Positions 33,395-41,439 of a DNA stretch of 64,000 bases are shown here, piece by piece; within the stretch, counting starts at the first letter, position 1; every line of letters begins with the position of its first letter. Source of the stretch: SpSt-398 sp041752235 (GTDB lineage: Bacteria > Bacteroidota > Bacteroidia > Chitinophagales > Chitinophagaceae); the NCBI GenBank assembly GCA_041752235.1, contig JBGSHM010000001.1, positions 62,001 to 126,000 of the forward strand. The letters are read 5' to 3'. Both the position numbers and the translations under genes were made by a program. The notes below the pieces were generated by a model. It made no database searches. It was not told where the DNA came from and was given only the letters and a program-made list of their open reading frames with translations.

Positions 33395-34285
33395 TTATCC
33401 CTTTTTCTTCCCAATCTGGAAAGCCCGCATAATATTAAATCCGAATTGTATTTCCCCTTTGCCCCATTGCCCTGTCGTTTCCGTAAGGAAGGACCGTTCA
33501 TTCATTCCCAGGGCGTTGCTAAAATGAAGTTGAAAAACGTGGCCACCGGTTTCAATATCAAATCCGATGGAGAGGGGGTCCCGGGTACCGTCGGCCTTAT
33601 TGGGGTTAACGCGATACAGGTAGTCCGCAGTGAGCGAAACGCGGTTGCTAAGCCGTATACGTCCACCTACACCAACGGCTATCAGGTCACTTGGATCAGC
33701 AAAATCAGGTACCAGGTTTCTATGGAGCACGGTAGGCATCACTTGCAGGGTGATGGCTTCGGATAGTTTGCTGCCAATGATGATCTGTCCATAATAGGCC
33801 AGCCGGGAGGTAAAGAAGTTTTTCCGCGTGGTATCGGCCCATTTCAGCGAATTGAGGGTACCTCCAGCCACAGCTACAATGGAAAAGGGGAGGCCTCCGT
33901 TTTTGGATTGATGTACCAGGCGATATTTAAGAAATCCGTCAAACTCCTTTTTGTTCGTACTCCGGCCAACGCCGATCATGAAGTTTTTGGTGATCCCAAA
34001 ATCAAGTCCCATACGCATGGTCGCATTGTCAAGACCAAACATTTCATATGCGCCTTTATCAATGGAGCCAAAGCGGTGGAGGATCCTGAAATCCATTACG
34101 CCCGGCCGGATCAGTTCCATACTCTGGCTCATGATCACCCGCGAGGATTTAAACGCATAATCTACATGTTCTTTTTTGGGTTTGTCGTCACCCACCAGGC
34201 TCAGCAGATCCTCATCCTGGCCATAACTGGACAAGGAGGTTAGTGTAAATAGGATACCAAACAGTTGGAGGCGTATGGAAGGCAT
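33395..34285 (-). CDS. DUF5777 family beta-barrel protein
   Basis: This 296-residue protein has a signal peptide ending near SSYGQ and then a barrel-like body: KSSRVIMSQSMELIRPGVMDFRILHRFG, GLDNATMRMGLDFGITKNFMIGVGRS, SEAITLQVMPTVLHR and DYLYRVNPNK. The segment LIRPGVMDFRILHRFG is characteristic of the family. It is predicted in the outer membrane. It is the last gene of the five-gene minus-strand operon that begins with two haem-motif proteins. A role as the operon's outer-membrane component is inferred. Confidence 0.8.
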   Translation of the reverse strand: MPSIRLQLFGILFTLTSLSSYGQDEDLLSLVGDDKPKKEHVDYAFKSSRVIMSQSMELIRPGVMDFRILHRFGSIDKGAYEMFGLDNATMRMGLDFGITKNFMIGVGRSTNKKEFDGFLKYRLVHQSKNGGLPFSIVAVAGGTLNSLKWADTTRKNFFTSRLAYYGQIIIGSKLSEAITLQVMPTVLHRNLVPDFADPSDLIAVGVGGRIRLSNRVSLTADYLYRVNPNKADGTRDPLSIGFDIETGGHVFQLHFSNALGMNERSFLTETTGQWGKGEIQFGFNIMRAFQIGKKKG

Positions 34286-34319
34286 ATGGATAGTTTATTC
34301 TATGGAATTAAAAAGGATA

Positions 34320-34877
34320 TTATTTCAAGGGCTCAAGGGCACAGTCCACCTTGATATTGACTGTATTGGAAATCTTGTCACTCACTACAGAGGGAATACT
34401 CACCTTAAAGTCGGATAAGAGAATCTGAAAGGTGGCCAGCATATTGACCTTTCCGCCTTTTACACTCACTTTTCCGGTGGTTTCTACATCCCTGGTTTCT
34501 CCATGCATGGTAAGCTTGCCTTTTACTTTGGCCGTATATTCTCCATCCTTGGCATAATTGATATCGCTGTTATTGGAAACCATTCCTTTGAATTCCGCCT
34601 TTGGGAACTTATGGCTTTCGACATAATTCTCATTGAAGTGCTCTTGCATCAAAGCCCTTTTAAATTCAAAACCTTTCATTTGTACAGCAAATTGCATGTT
34701 GCCTGTTTTGCCATCCACCACGCAGGTAGTACTGCTGTTGGTAGCTTCGATCTTTTCCAGCGGTGATTTGGTACATTCAAAAAATATGGAACCCGTTTTG
34801 GTAAAATATTTATCCTGGGCCAGCAGTTGGATCGTACTGAAAGCGACTATGGCCAGGGTGATGATGATCTTTTTCAT
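34320..34877 (-). CDS. YceI family protein
   Basis: This 185-residue secreted protein has a signal peptide (IIITLAIVAFSTIQLLAQ) and the YceI fold: KTGSIFFECTKSPLEKIEA, GNMQFAVQMKGFEFKRALMQEHFNENY, KFPKAEFKG and KGKLTMHGETRDVETTGKV. YceI proteins are lipocalin-like barrels that bind polyisoprenoid chains such as quinones. The neighbouring haem proteins make quinone binding an attractive idea here, but it is an inference. It lies 34 bp before the DUF5777 gene and 29 bp after the OB-fold gene. Confidence 0.9.
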   Translation of the reverse strand: MKKIIITLAIVAFSTIQLLAQDKYFTKTGSIFFECTKSPLEKIEATNSSTTCVVDGKTGNMQFAVQMKGFEFKRALMQEHFNENYVESHKFPKAEFKGMVSNNSDINYAKDGEYTAKVKGKLTMHGETRDVETTGKVSVKGGKVNMLATFQILLSDFKVSIPSVVSDKISNTVNIKVDCALEPLK

Positions 34878-34906
34878 GATTGTTGTTTTGTGGTTAAAAA
34901 GTTTGT

Positions 34907-35362
34907 CTAATTCGTAATGAGAACACAGCGGGCAAGAAATACATCGGAACCCAGTAACTCGTCACTGTTAAACCCGGTGACCACTCCTCTTACCCGGGCT
35001 GAAGCCCCAGCACTCAAGGCTGCAAGGTCGTTTACATGGGTTGAGTCAATGGCGCATTGAACGGAAGACATATCCTCCGCGGAAGCCTGCAGCACCAGGG
35101 TCATTTTGCCGCGTTCATCTTTATTGATGGACTTCACCGTGCCGGTGACATCAATAATATACTCTTCCTTAGGAAGGTACTTTTGATTGGCGGCGCTCTC
35201 ATTGCTGGTAAATTCCTGCACCAGTTTTCCGGCCTCAATGGTCAGCGCGGGTTTTACTTTTGTGAGGTCTTTGTTTCCCTTTGTATAAATCTTATACCCG
35301 TAGTAGGCACCCGCTGCAATGAGCAAGCCAACAAAAGAGAAAAGGATGGTTCTTTTTTTCAT
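34907..35362 (-). CDS. Membrane-anchored OB-fold (tRNA_anti-like) protein
   Basis: This 151-residue protein has an N-terminal membrane anchor at about residues 6-24 (ILFSFVGLLIAAGAYYGYKIY) and a body that matches tRNA_anti-like OB-fold proteins: KLVQEFTSNESAANQKYLPKEEYIIDVTGTVKSI, LVLQASAEDMSSVQCAID, and SARVRGVVTGFNSDELLGSDVFLARCVL. Such exported OB domains have no known ligand. Two cysteines (in VQCAI and ARCVL) could form a disulfide. It lies 11 bp after the small cytochrome gene. Confidence 0.75.
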   Translation of the reverse strand: MKKRTILFSFVGLLIAAGAYYGYKIYTKGNKDLTKVKPALTIEAGKLVQEFTSNESAANQKYLPKEEYIIDVTGTVKSINKDERGKMTLVLQASAEDMSSVQCAIDSTHVNDLAALSAGASARVRGVVTGFNSDELLGSDVFLARCVLITN

Positions 35363-35373
35363 GGTGGTATATT

Positions 35374-35754
35374 TTAGTTGTTTGGTGCACCGGCATCCAC
35401 CCAGGCTTTGATCTTCTGGAGGGTGCAGGCATTTACTTTGTTACCTCCCTGGGGCATTGGGCTGAACCCTCCACTGTAATTCATGGACCCATACAGGCTC
35501 CCATTCAGCGCGGAGGTCCTGACAGCGGCATAGGTGTCAAGCGCAATATTACCTGAGGCAAAGGAGGCACTATGACAACTCACACACTGGGACTGCATCA
35601 GCGGAGCGACCGTATTTGAATAGGTCACCCCCGTTGTATCACAGGCCGTATTGTTCATTTGATAGAGCTCTGCTTCAATGTCATAATAACAACCTGCCAT
35701 GGTCATCATTCCCAGTATTCCGAGTAGGACGATCGACTTTTTTCCGATTTTCAT
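35374..35754 (-). CDS. Small haem-motif lipoprotein (one c-type cytochrome domain)
   Basis: This 126-residue protein has a lipobox-like signal (MTMAGC, Cys22) and a haem-binding motif CVSCH at 57-61. NIALDTYAAV, SPMPQGG (a possible axial methionine) and the ending IKAWVDAGAPNN match the C-terminal domain of the preceding 240-residue protein. This is the planctomycete-type cytochrome domain also common in Bacteroidota. It probably transfers electrons or senses redox state in the periplasm; no partner oxidase is nearby. Confidence 0.8.
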   Translation of the reverse strand: MKIGKKSIVLLGILGMMTMAGCYYDIEAELYQMNNTACDTTGVTYSNTVAPLMQSQCVSCHSASFASGNIALDTYAAVRTSALNGSLYGSMNYSGGFSPMPQGGNKVNACTLQKIKAWVDAGAPNN

Positions 35755-35783
35755 GTTGTGGTTTTTCTATAATTCTTTATTCA

Positions 35784-36506
35784 TTAATTATTTGGGGCAC
35801 CTGCATCAATCCATTTTTTAAACTGTGTTAGTTGACAGGTACTTAATCCTGTACCGGCTGGGGGCATGGGTGAGAAACCTGGATCTTTATGAATCGAACC
35901 CCAGAGCTTACCATTGTCTGCGGCAGCTTTCACCCCATTATAGGTACTCAGGTCAATACCACCACCAGCCGCGGATCCTATATGGCATCCCTGGCATTGA
36001 GCGGTGATCAAAGGTTTGACTGCACCGGAATAGGTAAACAGGTTTGAATCACAGGCACTGGCACAAGAATTATTCTTCGCCCCTTGCTGGATCCATTTGG
36101 TGATCAGGTTGATCTGGTCCTGTGGCATTTTCGGATCGGGGGGCGGTGGCATACGGTTACCAAGGTTGTTGGTAACAATAACACTCAGTAGTTCGCTTCC
36201 TCCCGGATTGTTGGGCTTTACGATCTTCATGATACCCGCATAAGTGGTCAGGTTAAGCCCTTCTACATGCGAAATGGCATCATGGCAACCACTTTTGGCA
36301 CAATTGGATACAATTAAAGGAAGGATTTGCTGTTGGAAATAGACGGAATCAGGGCTACAGGGTTGGGTTCCGCCACCGGTTGTTCCACCACCAGTGTTTC
36401 CACCATCTCCTGGATTAGGGTCGGGGATCTCATGTTTGCAGGCCCATAGGGTTAAAAGCATAGCAAAGCCTGCAACGAGAGAACGCGAGAGGTTCTTCAT
36501 GCGCAT
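35784..36506 (-). CDS. Two-domain haem-motif lipoprotein
   Basis: This 240-residue protein has a signal with LLTLWAC (Cys23), a Gly/Thr-rich linker (30-48) and two related domains. Domain 1 has CAKSGCH at 69-75, a CX4CH spacing in place of CXXCH, then RMPPPPDP and WIQQGAKNN. Domain 2 has CQGCH at 171-175, SPMPPAG and WIDAGAPNN. The shared ends show internal duplication, and the next gene carries a third copy. Haem attachment at the CX4CH site is uncertain. First gene of the five-gene operon; no clear TAnnTTTG promoter was found. Confidence 0.8.
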   Translation of the reverse strand: MRMKNLSRSLVAGFAMLLTLWACKHEIPDPNPGDGGNTGGGTTGGGTQPCSPDSVYFQQQILPLIVSNCAKSGCHDAISHVEGLNLTTYAGIMKIVKPNNPGGSELLSVIVTNNLGNRMPPPPDPKMPQDQINLITKWIQQGAKNNSCASACDSNLFTYSGAVKPLITAQCQGCHIGSAAGGGIDLSTYNGVKAAADNGKLWGSIHKDPGFSPMPPAGTGLSTCQLTQFKKWIDAGAPNN

Positions 36507-36710
36507 AATAATTGGTTGTTTAGGTTAAAAGAGCTCTTTGGTGGATAGAGAAATTCTTCCAAATAGCAGCTTGGGTTAGTAGTTGGTATCCGCCGATATA
36601 TTGTATGTAACCATTAATCGGATATTTTTTTCTGCTTTTTACATTGACAATAATTAAGCCAATATAAGGGCACAAAAAAGCCCCGGATGTCTTTTAATCC
36701 AGAGCGCTAT

Positions 36711-36792
36711 TTTCATCGCGAAGGCGCAAAGACGCAAGGGACGCTATTGTATTTTTTAGCGTCCCTTGCGTCCTCGTGCCCTTGCGGTAAAA
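36711..36792. repeat. Family-1 inverted repeat
   Basis: A long stem includes CAAAGACGCAAGGGACGCTA with TAGCGTCCCTTGCGTC, and outer TCGCGAAGG with CCCTTGCGGTAAAA. It directly follows the metG stop. The rest of the 288-bp gap up to 36506 is AT-rich with no ORF. Confidence 0.75.
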
Positions 36793-36794
36793 TA

Positions 36795-38948
36795 TTAAGA
36801 AACCCCGGCCCCCGGCTCCACCTTATTCTCTGTATGCAGAAAATGCAATTTGCCGGCCTTGTCTTCCGCCATCAGGATCATTCCCTGACTTTCGATACCG
36901 CGCATTTTTCGGGGGGCGAGGTTGGCTACTACGGTTACCTGTTTGCCAACAATTTCTTCGGGAGTAAAATGCATGGCTATTCCGGATACGATGGTGCGGG
37001 TCTCGGTACCCATATCCACCTGAAGTTTTAACAATTTATCTGCTTTCTCCACCTTTTCGGCGGCGATGATGGTGCCGATACGCAGGTCCAGTTTGGCAAA
37101 ATCATCATACTGGATCTCGGTTTTGGCAGCAGGGGCCACCGTTTCTTTTTTCTCTTCCACTTTTTTTGCTTGAATGGTTTGTGCAGGGGGAGGGGTGGAA
37201 TGGGCCTTTAGCTTTTCGACCTGGGCCTTGATCTCTTCGTCTTCTATCTTCCGGAACAAAAGTTCAGGCGCCCGCAGGGTATACCCCACGCTTAATAATT
37301 TAACAGACCCGGCGTTTTTCCAATCCAGCATCTTGTCCACCACTTTCATCATGTGGAGCATGCGGGATGCAGTATTGGGCAGGAATGGATTGATAAGTAT
37401 GGCGAGATTGGCTGTTAACTGAAGGCAATAATGCAGGCAATTATCGATCAGTAATTGTTGATCGGGGTTTTCACTGATCGTCTTGGCCAAGATCCAGGGT
37501 TCTTTCTTCTGCATATATTGATTCCCCTTTCGGCTCAGATCGATCACTTCAAAAAGTGCTTCACGGAATTTATATTGTTCTAATAATCCTTCTACCCGTT
37601 CCTTTGTAGCCAGGATGTCTTTTTCCAGCTCTTTATCCAAGTCGTCCGCCTTTTCTGCATGGTAGCGGGGAACTTTACCGCCACAGAGTTTGTGCATCAA
37701 TACCCAGGTGCGGTTGACAAAATTACCATAGATGCTCACCAGCTCACTGTTCACGGCATCCTGAAACCCTTTCCAGGTAAATTCGCTATCCTTGGTCTCC
37801 GGTGCGATCTGCGTGAGGTAATACCGGAGCATATCCACACACTGTCCGCCCCCGTTTTCTTTTTTTACAAAATCCTGGATAAAATCACGCATATCGAGTT
37901 TCCAGTTGCGACTGGTACTCATTTTATCCCCTTCCAGGTTAAGAAATTCATTGGCCGGGACATTATCCGGTAAAATATTCCCATGCAATTGAAGCATGAT
38001 GGGGAATATGATGCAATGGAAAACAATATTGTCTTTTCCGATAAAGTGCACCAGCTTGGTATCCTTATCATACCAATAGGGTTTCCAATCTTTTTCATTG
38101 TCAATGGCCCATTGTTTGGTAGCGCTGATATAGCCGATCGGCGCATCAAACCATACATAGAGCACTTTACCTTCCACCGCAGCTGGTGTTGCTTCGGTTC
38201 CTGGCGAAACGGGTACGCGGATACCCCAATCAAGGTCGCGGGTTACCGCCCGTGATTGCAACCCCCCATCGATCCAGCTTTTACACTGGCCGGTAACGGT
38301 TCCTCTCCAGTCGTCCTTATGTTCTTCAATAATCCATTGGCGCAAGAATTGTTCATGCTTTCCCAGCGGGAGATACCAATGTGTCGTTTTTTTCTTGATC
38401 GGCGGCTGGCCGCTAAGCGTACTTACCGGATTGATCAACTCATCGGGGCTCAGGGTGCTGCCACAATTTTCGCATTGATCACCATAGGCCCGGTCGCTGC
38501 CACAAACAGGACAGGTACCCTTAATATAGCGGTCAGCCAAAAAGGTCTTGGCCGATTCATCAAAGTATTGTTCGGTCTCTTTGGTTTCCAGTTCCCCTCT
38601 TTCGTTCAGGTATTGGAAAAACTCCTGAGCGGTTTCATGGTGGAGTGGGTCACTGGTCCGGTGATAGATGTCAAAAGAAATGCCCAGATCGGCAAAATCT
38701 TCCTTCATCGCCTCATGGTACTTGTCAATAATGGCGCGGGGCGTAGTGCCTTCCTTCATGGCCTGGATGGGAATGGCCGTACCATGTTCATCACTGCCAC
38801 ATACAAAAACGACGTCTCTTTTTTGTGCCCGCAGGTAGCGGACATAGATATCGGCCGGAATATAGGCCCCCGCCAGATGACCTATGTGTTTCAATCCATT
38901 GGCATAGGGCAGGGCAGAGGTGATCAGGTATCTTTTTGGAGTGTTCAT
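36795..38948 (-). CDS. metG: Methionyl-tRNA synthetase
   Basis: This 717-residue class I synthetase charges tRNA-Met. It has ALPYANGLKHIGHLAGAY (HIGH motif), a zinc knuckle CPVCGSDRAYGDQCENCGS, the KMSTS loop DKMSTSRNW, and a C-terminal EMAP/Trbp111-type tRNA-binding domain (FAKLDLRIGTIIAAEKVEKADKLLKL). The ATG at 38948 is chosen in place of the frame start at 38981, because a TATTTTTG promoter element lies 8 bases upstream and inside the longer frame. Confidence 0.97.
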   Translation of the reverse strand: MNTPKRYLITSALPYANGLKHIGHLAGAYIPADIYVRYLRAQKRDVVFVCGSDEHGTAIPIQAMKEGTTPRAIIDKYHEAMKEDFADLGISFDIYHRTSDPLHHETAQEFFQYLNERGELETKETEQYFDESAKTFLADRYIKGTCPVCGSDRAYGDQCENCGSTLSPDELINPVSTLSGQPPIKKKTTHWYLPLGKHEQFLRQWIIEEHKDDWRGTVTGQCKSWIDGGLQSRAVTRDLDWGIRVPVSPGTEATPAAVEGKVLYVWFDAPIGYISATKQWAIDNEKDWKPYWYDKDTKLVHFIGKDNIVFHCIIFPIMLQLHGNILPDNVPANEFLNLEGDKMSTSRNWKLDMRDFIQDFVKKENGGGQCVDMLRYYLTQIAPETKDSEFTWKGFQDAVNSELVSIYGNFVNRTWVLMHKLCGGKVPRYHAEKADDLDKELEKDILATKERVEGLLEQYKFREALFEVIDLSRKGNQYMQKKEPWILAKTISENPDQQLLIDNCLHYCLQLTANLAILINPFLPNTASRMLHMMKVVDKMLDWKNAGSVKLLSVGYTLRAPELLFRKIEDEEIKAQVEKLKAHSTPPPAQTIQAKKVEEKKETVAPAAKTEIQYDDFAKLDLRIGTIIAAEKVEKADKLLKLQVDMGTETRTIVSGIAMHFTPEEIVGKQVTVVANLAPRKMRGIESQGMILMAEDKAGKLHFLHTENKVEPGAGVS

Positions 38949-38956
38949 TTGCGTGG

Positions 38957-38964
38957 CAAAAATA
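38957..38964 (-). promoter_or_regulatory. -7 promoter element of metG
   Basis: The minus strand reads TATTTTTG, matching TAnnTTTG, 8 bases before the ATG. It implies a very short leader and fixes the start at 38948. Confidence 0.5.
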
Positions 38965-38984
38965 CGGGATTCACGTCTCACGCC

Positions 38985-40601
38985 TCACTTCTTGCGCTGC
39001 GCAAACATCCACTTCAAATATTCCGGCTCGGCAAAAGCATTATCCCAGCTATTGTGATTCACACCAGGGTATTCGGAGTATTTAACGGTTGCCTTGAGTG
39101 ACTTCAGTCTTTCTACCATATCACGGGAGAGTTTGACGTCCACCACGCCATCAGCTGCGCCATGGAAGACCCAGAAGGGTATCTTTGCCTGTTTTTTTGA
39201 ATAGCTATTGGGATTACCACCACCACAAATAGGCAGAGCGGCGGCATAGAGATCTGGATTGCGATAAACGGATTCAAATGTGCCCATACCACCCATTGAA
39301 AGCCCGGTAATATAAACCCGTTTGTCATCGACTGATCCTTCTTTGATCAGCGAGCGTACCAAGGCATTGGCCGCGGCCTGGGGCCATACCGGAGCGGAAG
39401 AATAGGCAAATTCAAAAGTTATGGGTTGTTTATTACGATCAACATTTACAGTACCCCAAAAAGATTCCTCAGGACATTGAGGGAATACAACGATCGCCGG
39501 GAAGTTCCTTCTGTTTTCTGCATTCAGAAAAAGCCGGCTGCCATGAATCAATTGTTTCTCATTGTCCTTTCCTCGTTCACCTGCTCCATGCAAGAAAAGG
39601 ATCATCGGGTATTTCTTCTTTGGATCATAATTTTCGGGATAAAGAATGCGATAGGGAAGTACCTGTCCTTCGGCAAACCTGAACTCTTTACGTTCATAGG
39701 CCACCAGGGCGGGGTCAAACTCTTTTTTCTTCATATAGCCCATCTGGTCCATCCAGTCGCCTAAGCGCTCGATCCACTGATCAGAAGGCATATTCTGTTT
39801 CCGCATACCAAATCCGTGACCACCTTTGGCATACATATGTATCTCAGCGGTGTTTCCGGCTTTTAACCAGCGGTTATAAAGATCTACGCTATGCGGGGCC
39901 AGTCCAAGACCATCGTCACTGGCAGCTACTACAAACATAGGAGGTGCACCTTTATTCACTTCGCCCTGCATGCCATCCGGGAAATAGGGATATACAGGTA
40001 CAATAAAATCGGGGCGGTTCCATTCATTATTCCCAAATGCGGCGGAAGTGGTTACAGTTCCTCCGGCGGAGAAACCAATAATACCGATCCGGTCCTTGTA
40101 CACGCCAAATGCGGCTGCATGTTGACGAACATAGGCGATGGCTGCTTTTCCATCAGCAATAGAGAGCGGGATCACTTTTCCCGTTTCTTCTTCAAATTCT
40201 TTCTTACCCATTTTGGCGGCCACTTCTTCCGTGGGATCATTTCCCATAGTCCGAGCCAACCTGTATTTTAATACAAAACAGGTTACGCCTTTTTTGGCCA
40301 GCCATTTCGCTACATCATAACCTTCACTATTGATGGAGAGGGCATAAAAGGCACCACCTGGACATATAATGGCTGCAGTACCATTGGCCTTGCCTTTTTC
40401 CGGACTAAATACCGTAAGGGTGGGACTGGTTACATTATACACCACCTTGGTCTGCCACCTATTGTTGTCATTCTCGGCCTCTGTCCAATTCCAGGTCTCC
40501 GAGCCCGGGGCGGGTCCGTCGTATAACTTGATCACTTGGTCCTGGGCGATGCTGGAGAGTGCTCCTGCAAAGAGGAGAAGGAGAAGACATAAGCGTTTCA
40601 T
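38985..40601 (-). CDS. Secreted esterase with two alpha/beta-hydrolase domains
   Basis: This 538-residue protein has a signal peptide (LCLLLLLFAGALSSIAQ) and two fused hydrolase domains. Domain 1 (about 20-275) is of the acetyl-xylan/BD-FAE esterase type: AIICPGGAFYALSINSEG, GIIGFSAGGTVTTSAA (GxSxG), a DDGL acid site and GGHGFG. Domain 2 (about 300-538) has PMILFLHGAGERGKDNEKQL, TGLSMGGMGTFE (GxSxG) and PGVNHNSWDNAF. Such pairs remove acyl groups from plant polysaccharides. The neighbouring GH3 gene supports a carbohydrate role. It ends 36 bp before metG. Confidence 0.85.
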   Translation of the reverse strand: MKRLCLLLLLFAGALSSIAQDQVIKLYDGPAPGSETWNWTEAENDNNRWQTKVVYNVTSPTLTVFSPEKGKANGTAAIICPGGAFYALSINSEGYDVAKWLAKKGVTCFVLKYRLARTMGNDPTEEVAAKMGKKEFEEETGKVIPLSIADGKAAIAYVRQHAAAFGVYKDRIGIIGFSAGGTVTTSAAFGNNEWNRPDFIVPVYPYFPDGMQGEVNKGAPPMFVVAASDDGLGLAPHSVDLYNRWLKAGNTAEIHMYAKGGHGFGMRKQNMPSDQWIERLGDWMDQMGYMKKKEFDPALVAYERKEFRFAEGQVLPYRILYPENYDPKKKYPMILFLHGAGERGKDNEKQLIHGSRLFLNAENRRNFPAIVVFPQCPEESFWGTVNVDRNKQPITFEFAYSSAPVWPQAAANALVRSLIKEGSVDDKRVYITGLSMGGMGTFESVYRNPDLYAAALPICGGGNPNSYSKKQAKIPFWVFHGAADGVVDVKLSRDMVERLKSLKATVKYSEYPGVNHNSWDNAFAEPEYLKWMFAQRKK

Positions 40602-40638
40602 ATGGAAAACTTTTGGTGAAGGTAGTCGTTTTCAAAAT

Positions 40639-41439
40639 TCATTTCTTACTATGAAGTTCCTTGATCGGAACCTGCGGGGCCATTACTTTGTGGCATTTTT
40701 GGACAATGATGGTCTTTTCCAACTGGAAGGTTGAAGTAGAACGGATAATTTCGGAGGAGCTTCCCATTTTCACGGTATAGGTTCCTCCCTCTGCCACCCA
40801 CGCGGCAGCATCGGTATGATAGGAAGCAAGTTCTTCCGGCGTCAGGGTCAAAGTGATCACCTGTTTCTCTCCGGGTTTTAATAAACGGGTCTTGGCAAAC
40901 CCCTTCAGTTCCATCGCTGGTTTTTCCAAAACACCCGAAGGGACACTGAGGTAGAGTTGTACCACTTCCTTACCAGCCAATTTACCTGTATTGGTCACTT
41001 CTACCGTGGCAGTGATCCTGCCGGAGAAATTTTTGGCACTCAGTTTAACAGGCGACCATTGAAATTGGGTATAGGACAATCCATGACCAAAGGCATATGC
41101 CGGTTTCACCTTAAAACTGGTGAAATAGCGATACCCTACATAGATTCCTTCTTCATACACTACTTCCGAAGGGAAACCAAGCGGAAAACCGGCGGGGCTC
41201 ATCACGATCTCATCTGAAAGGTTGCGGCCTGGGAAATTCCTGGAGGATGGAAGGTCGTCATAGTTCGCCGGGAAGGTGGTGGTCAAGTGCCCGGAGGGGT
41301 TTACCTTTCCGGAAACCAGGTCCGCTACGGCATTGCCTGATTCCTGGCCACCTTGCCAGGCCAGCAAAATGGCATCAACCTTGCCATGCCAGGGACTTAC
41401 ATCAATCACGCCACCAGTATTGATGATCACTACCACTTT
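40639..41439 (-). pseudogene. GH3 glycosidase, C-terminal part beyond an in-frame TAA
   Basis: This stretch is in the same frame as the upstream GH3 gene and continues it without a gap: KVVVIINTGGVIDVSPW, AWQGGQESGNAVADLVSG and NPSGHLTTTFP are the end of the GH3 C-domain, and the last ~70 residues form the fibronectin-III-like domain (KLAGKEVVQLYLS). Only the TAA at 41440-41442 separates the parts. A GTG at 41434 could restart translation, but the product would have no signal peptide and no catalytic domain. Confidence 0.85.

Noticed and set aside
38256..39101. 281-codon plus-strand ORF opposite metG
   Set aside because: It is the antisense shadow of a well-supported synthetase gene, with no recognisable domain and a composition set by the codons of metG.
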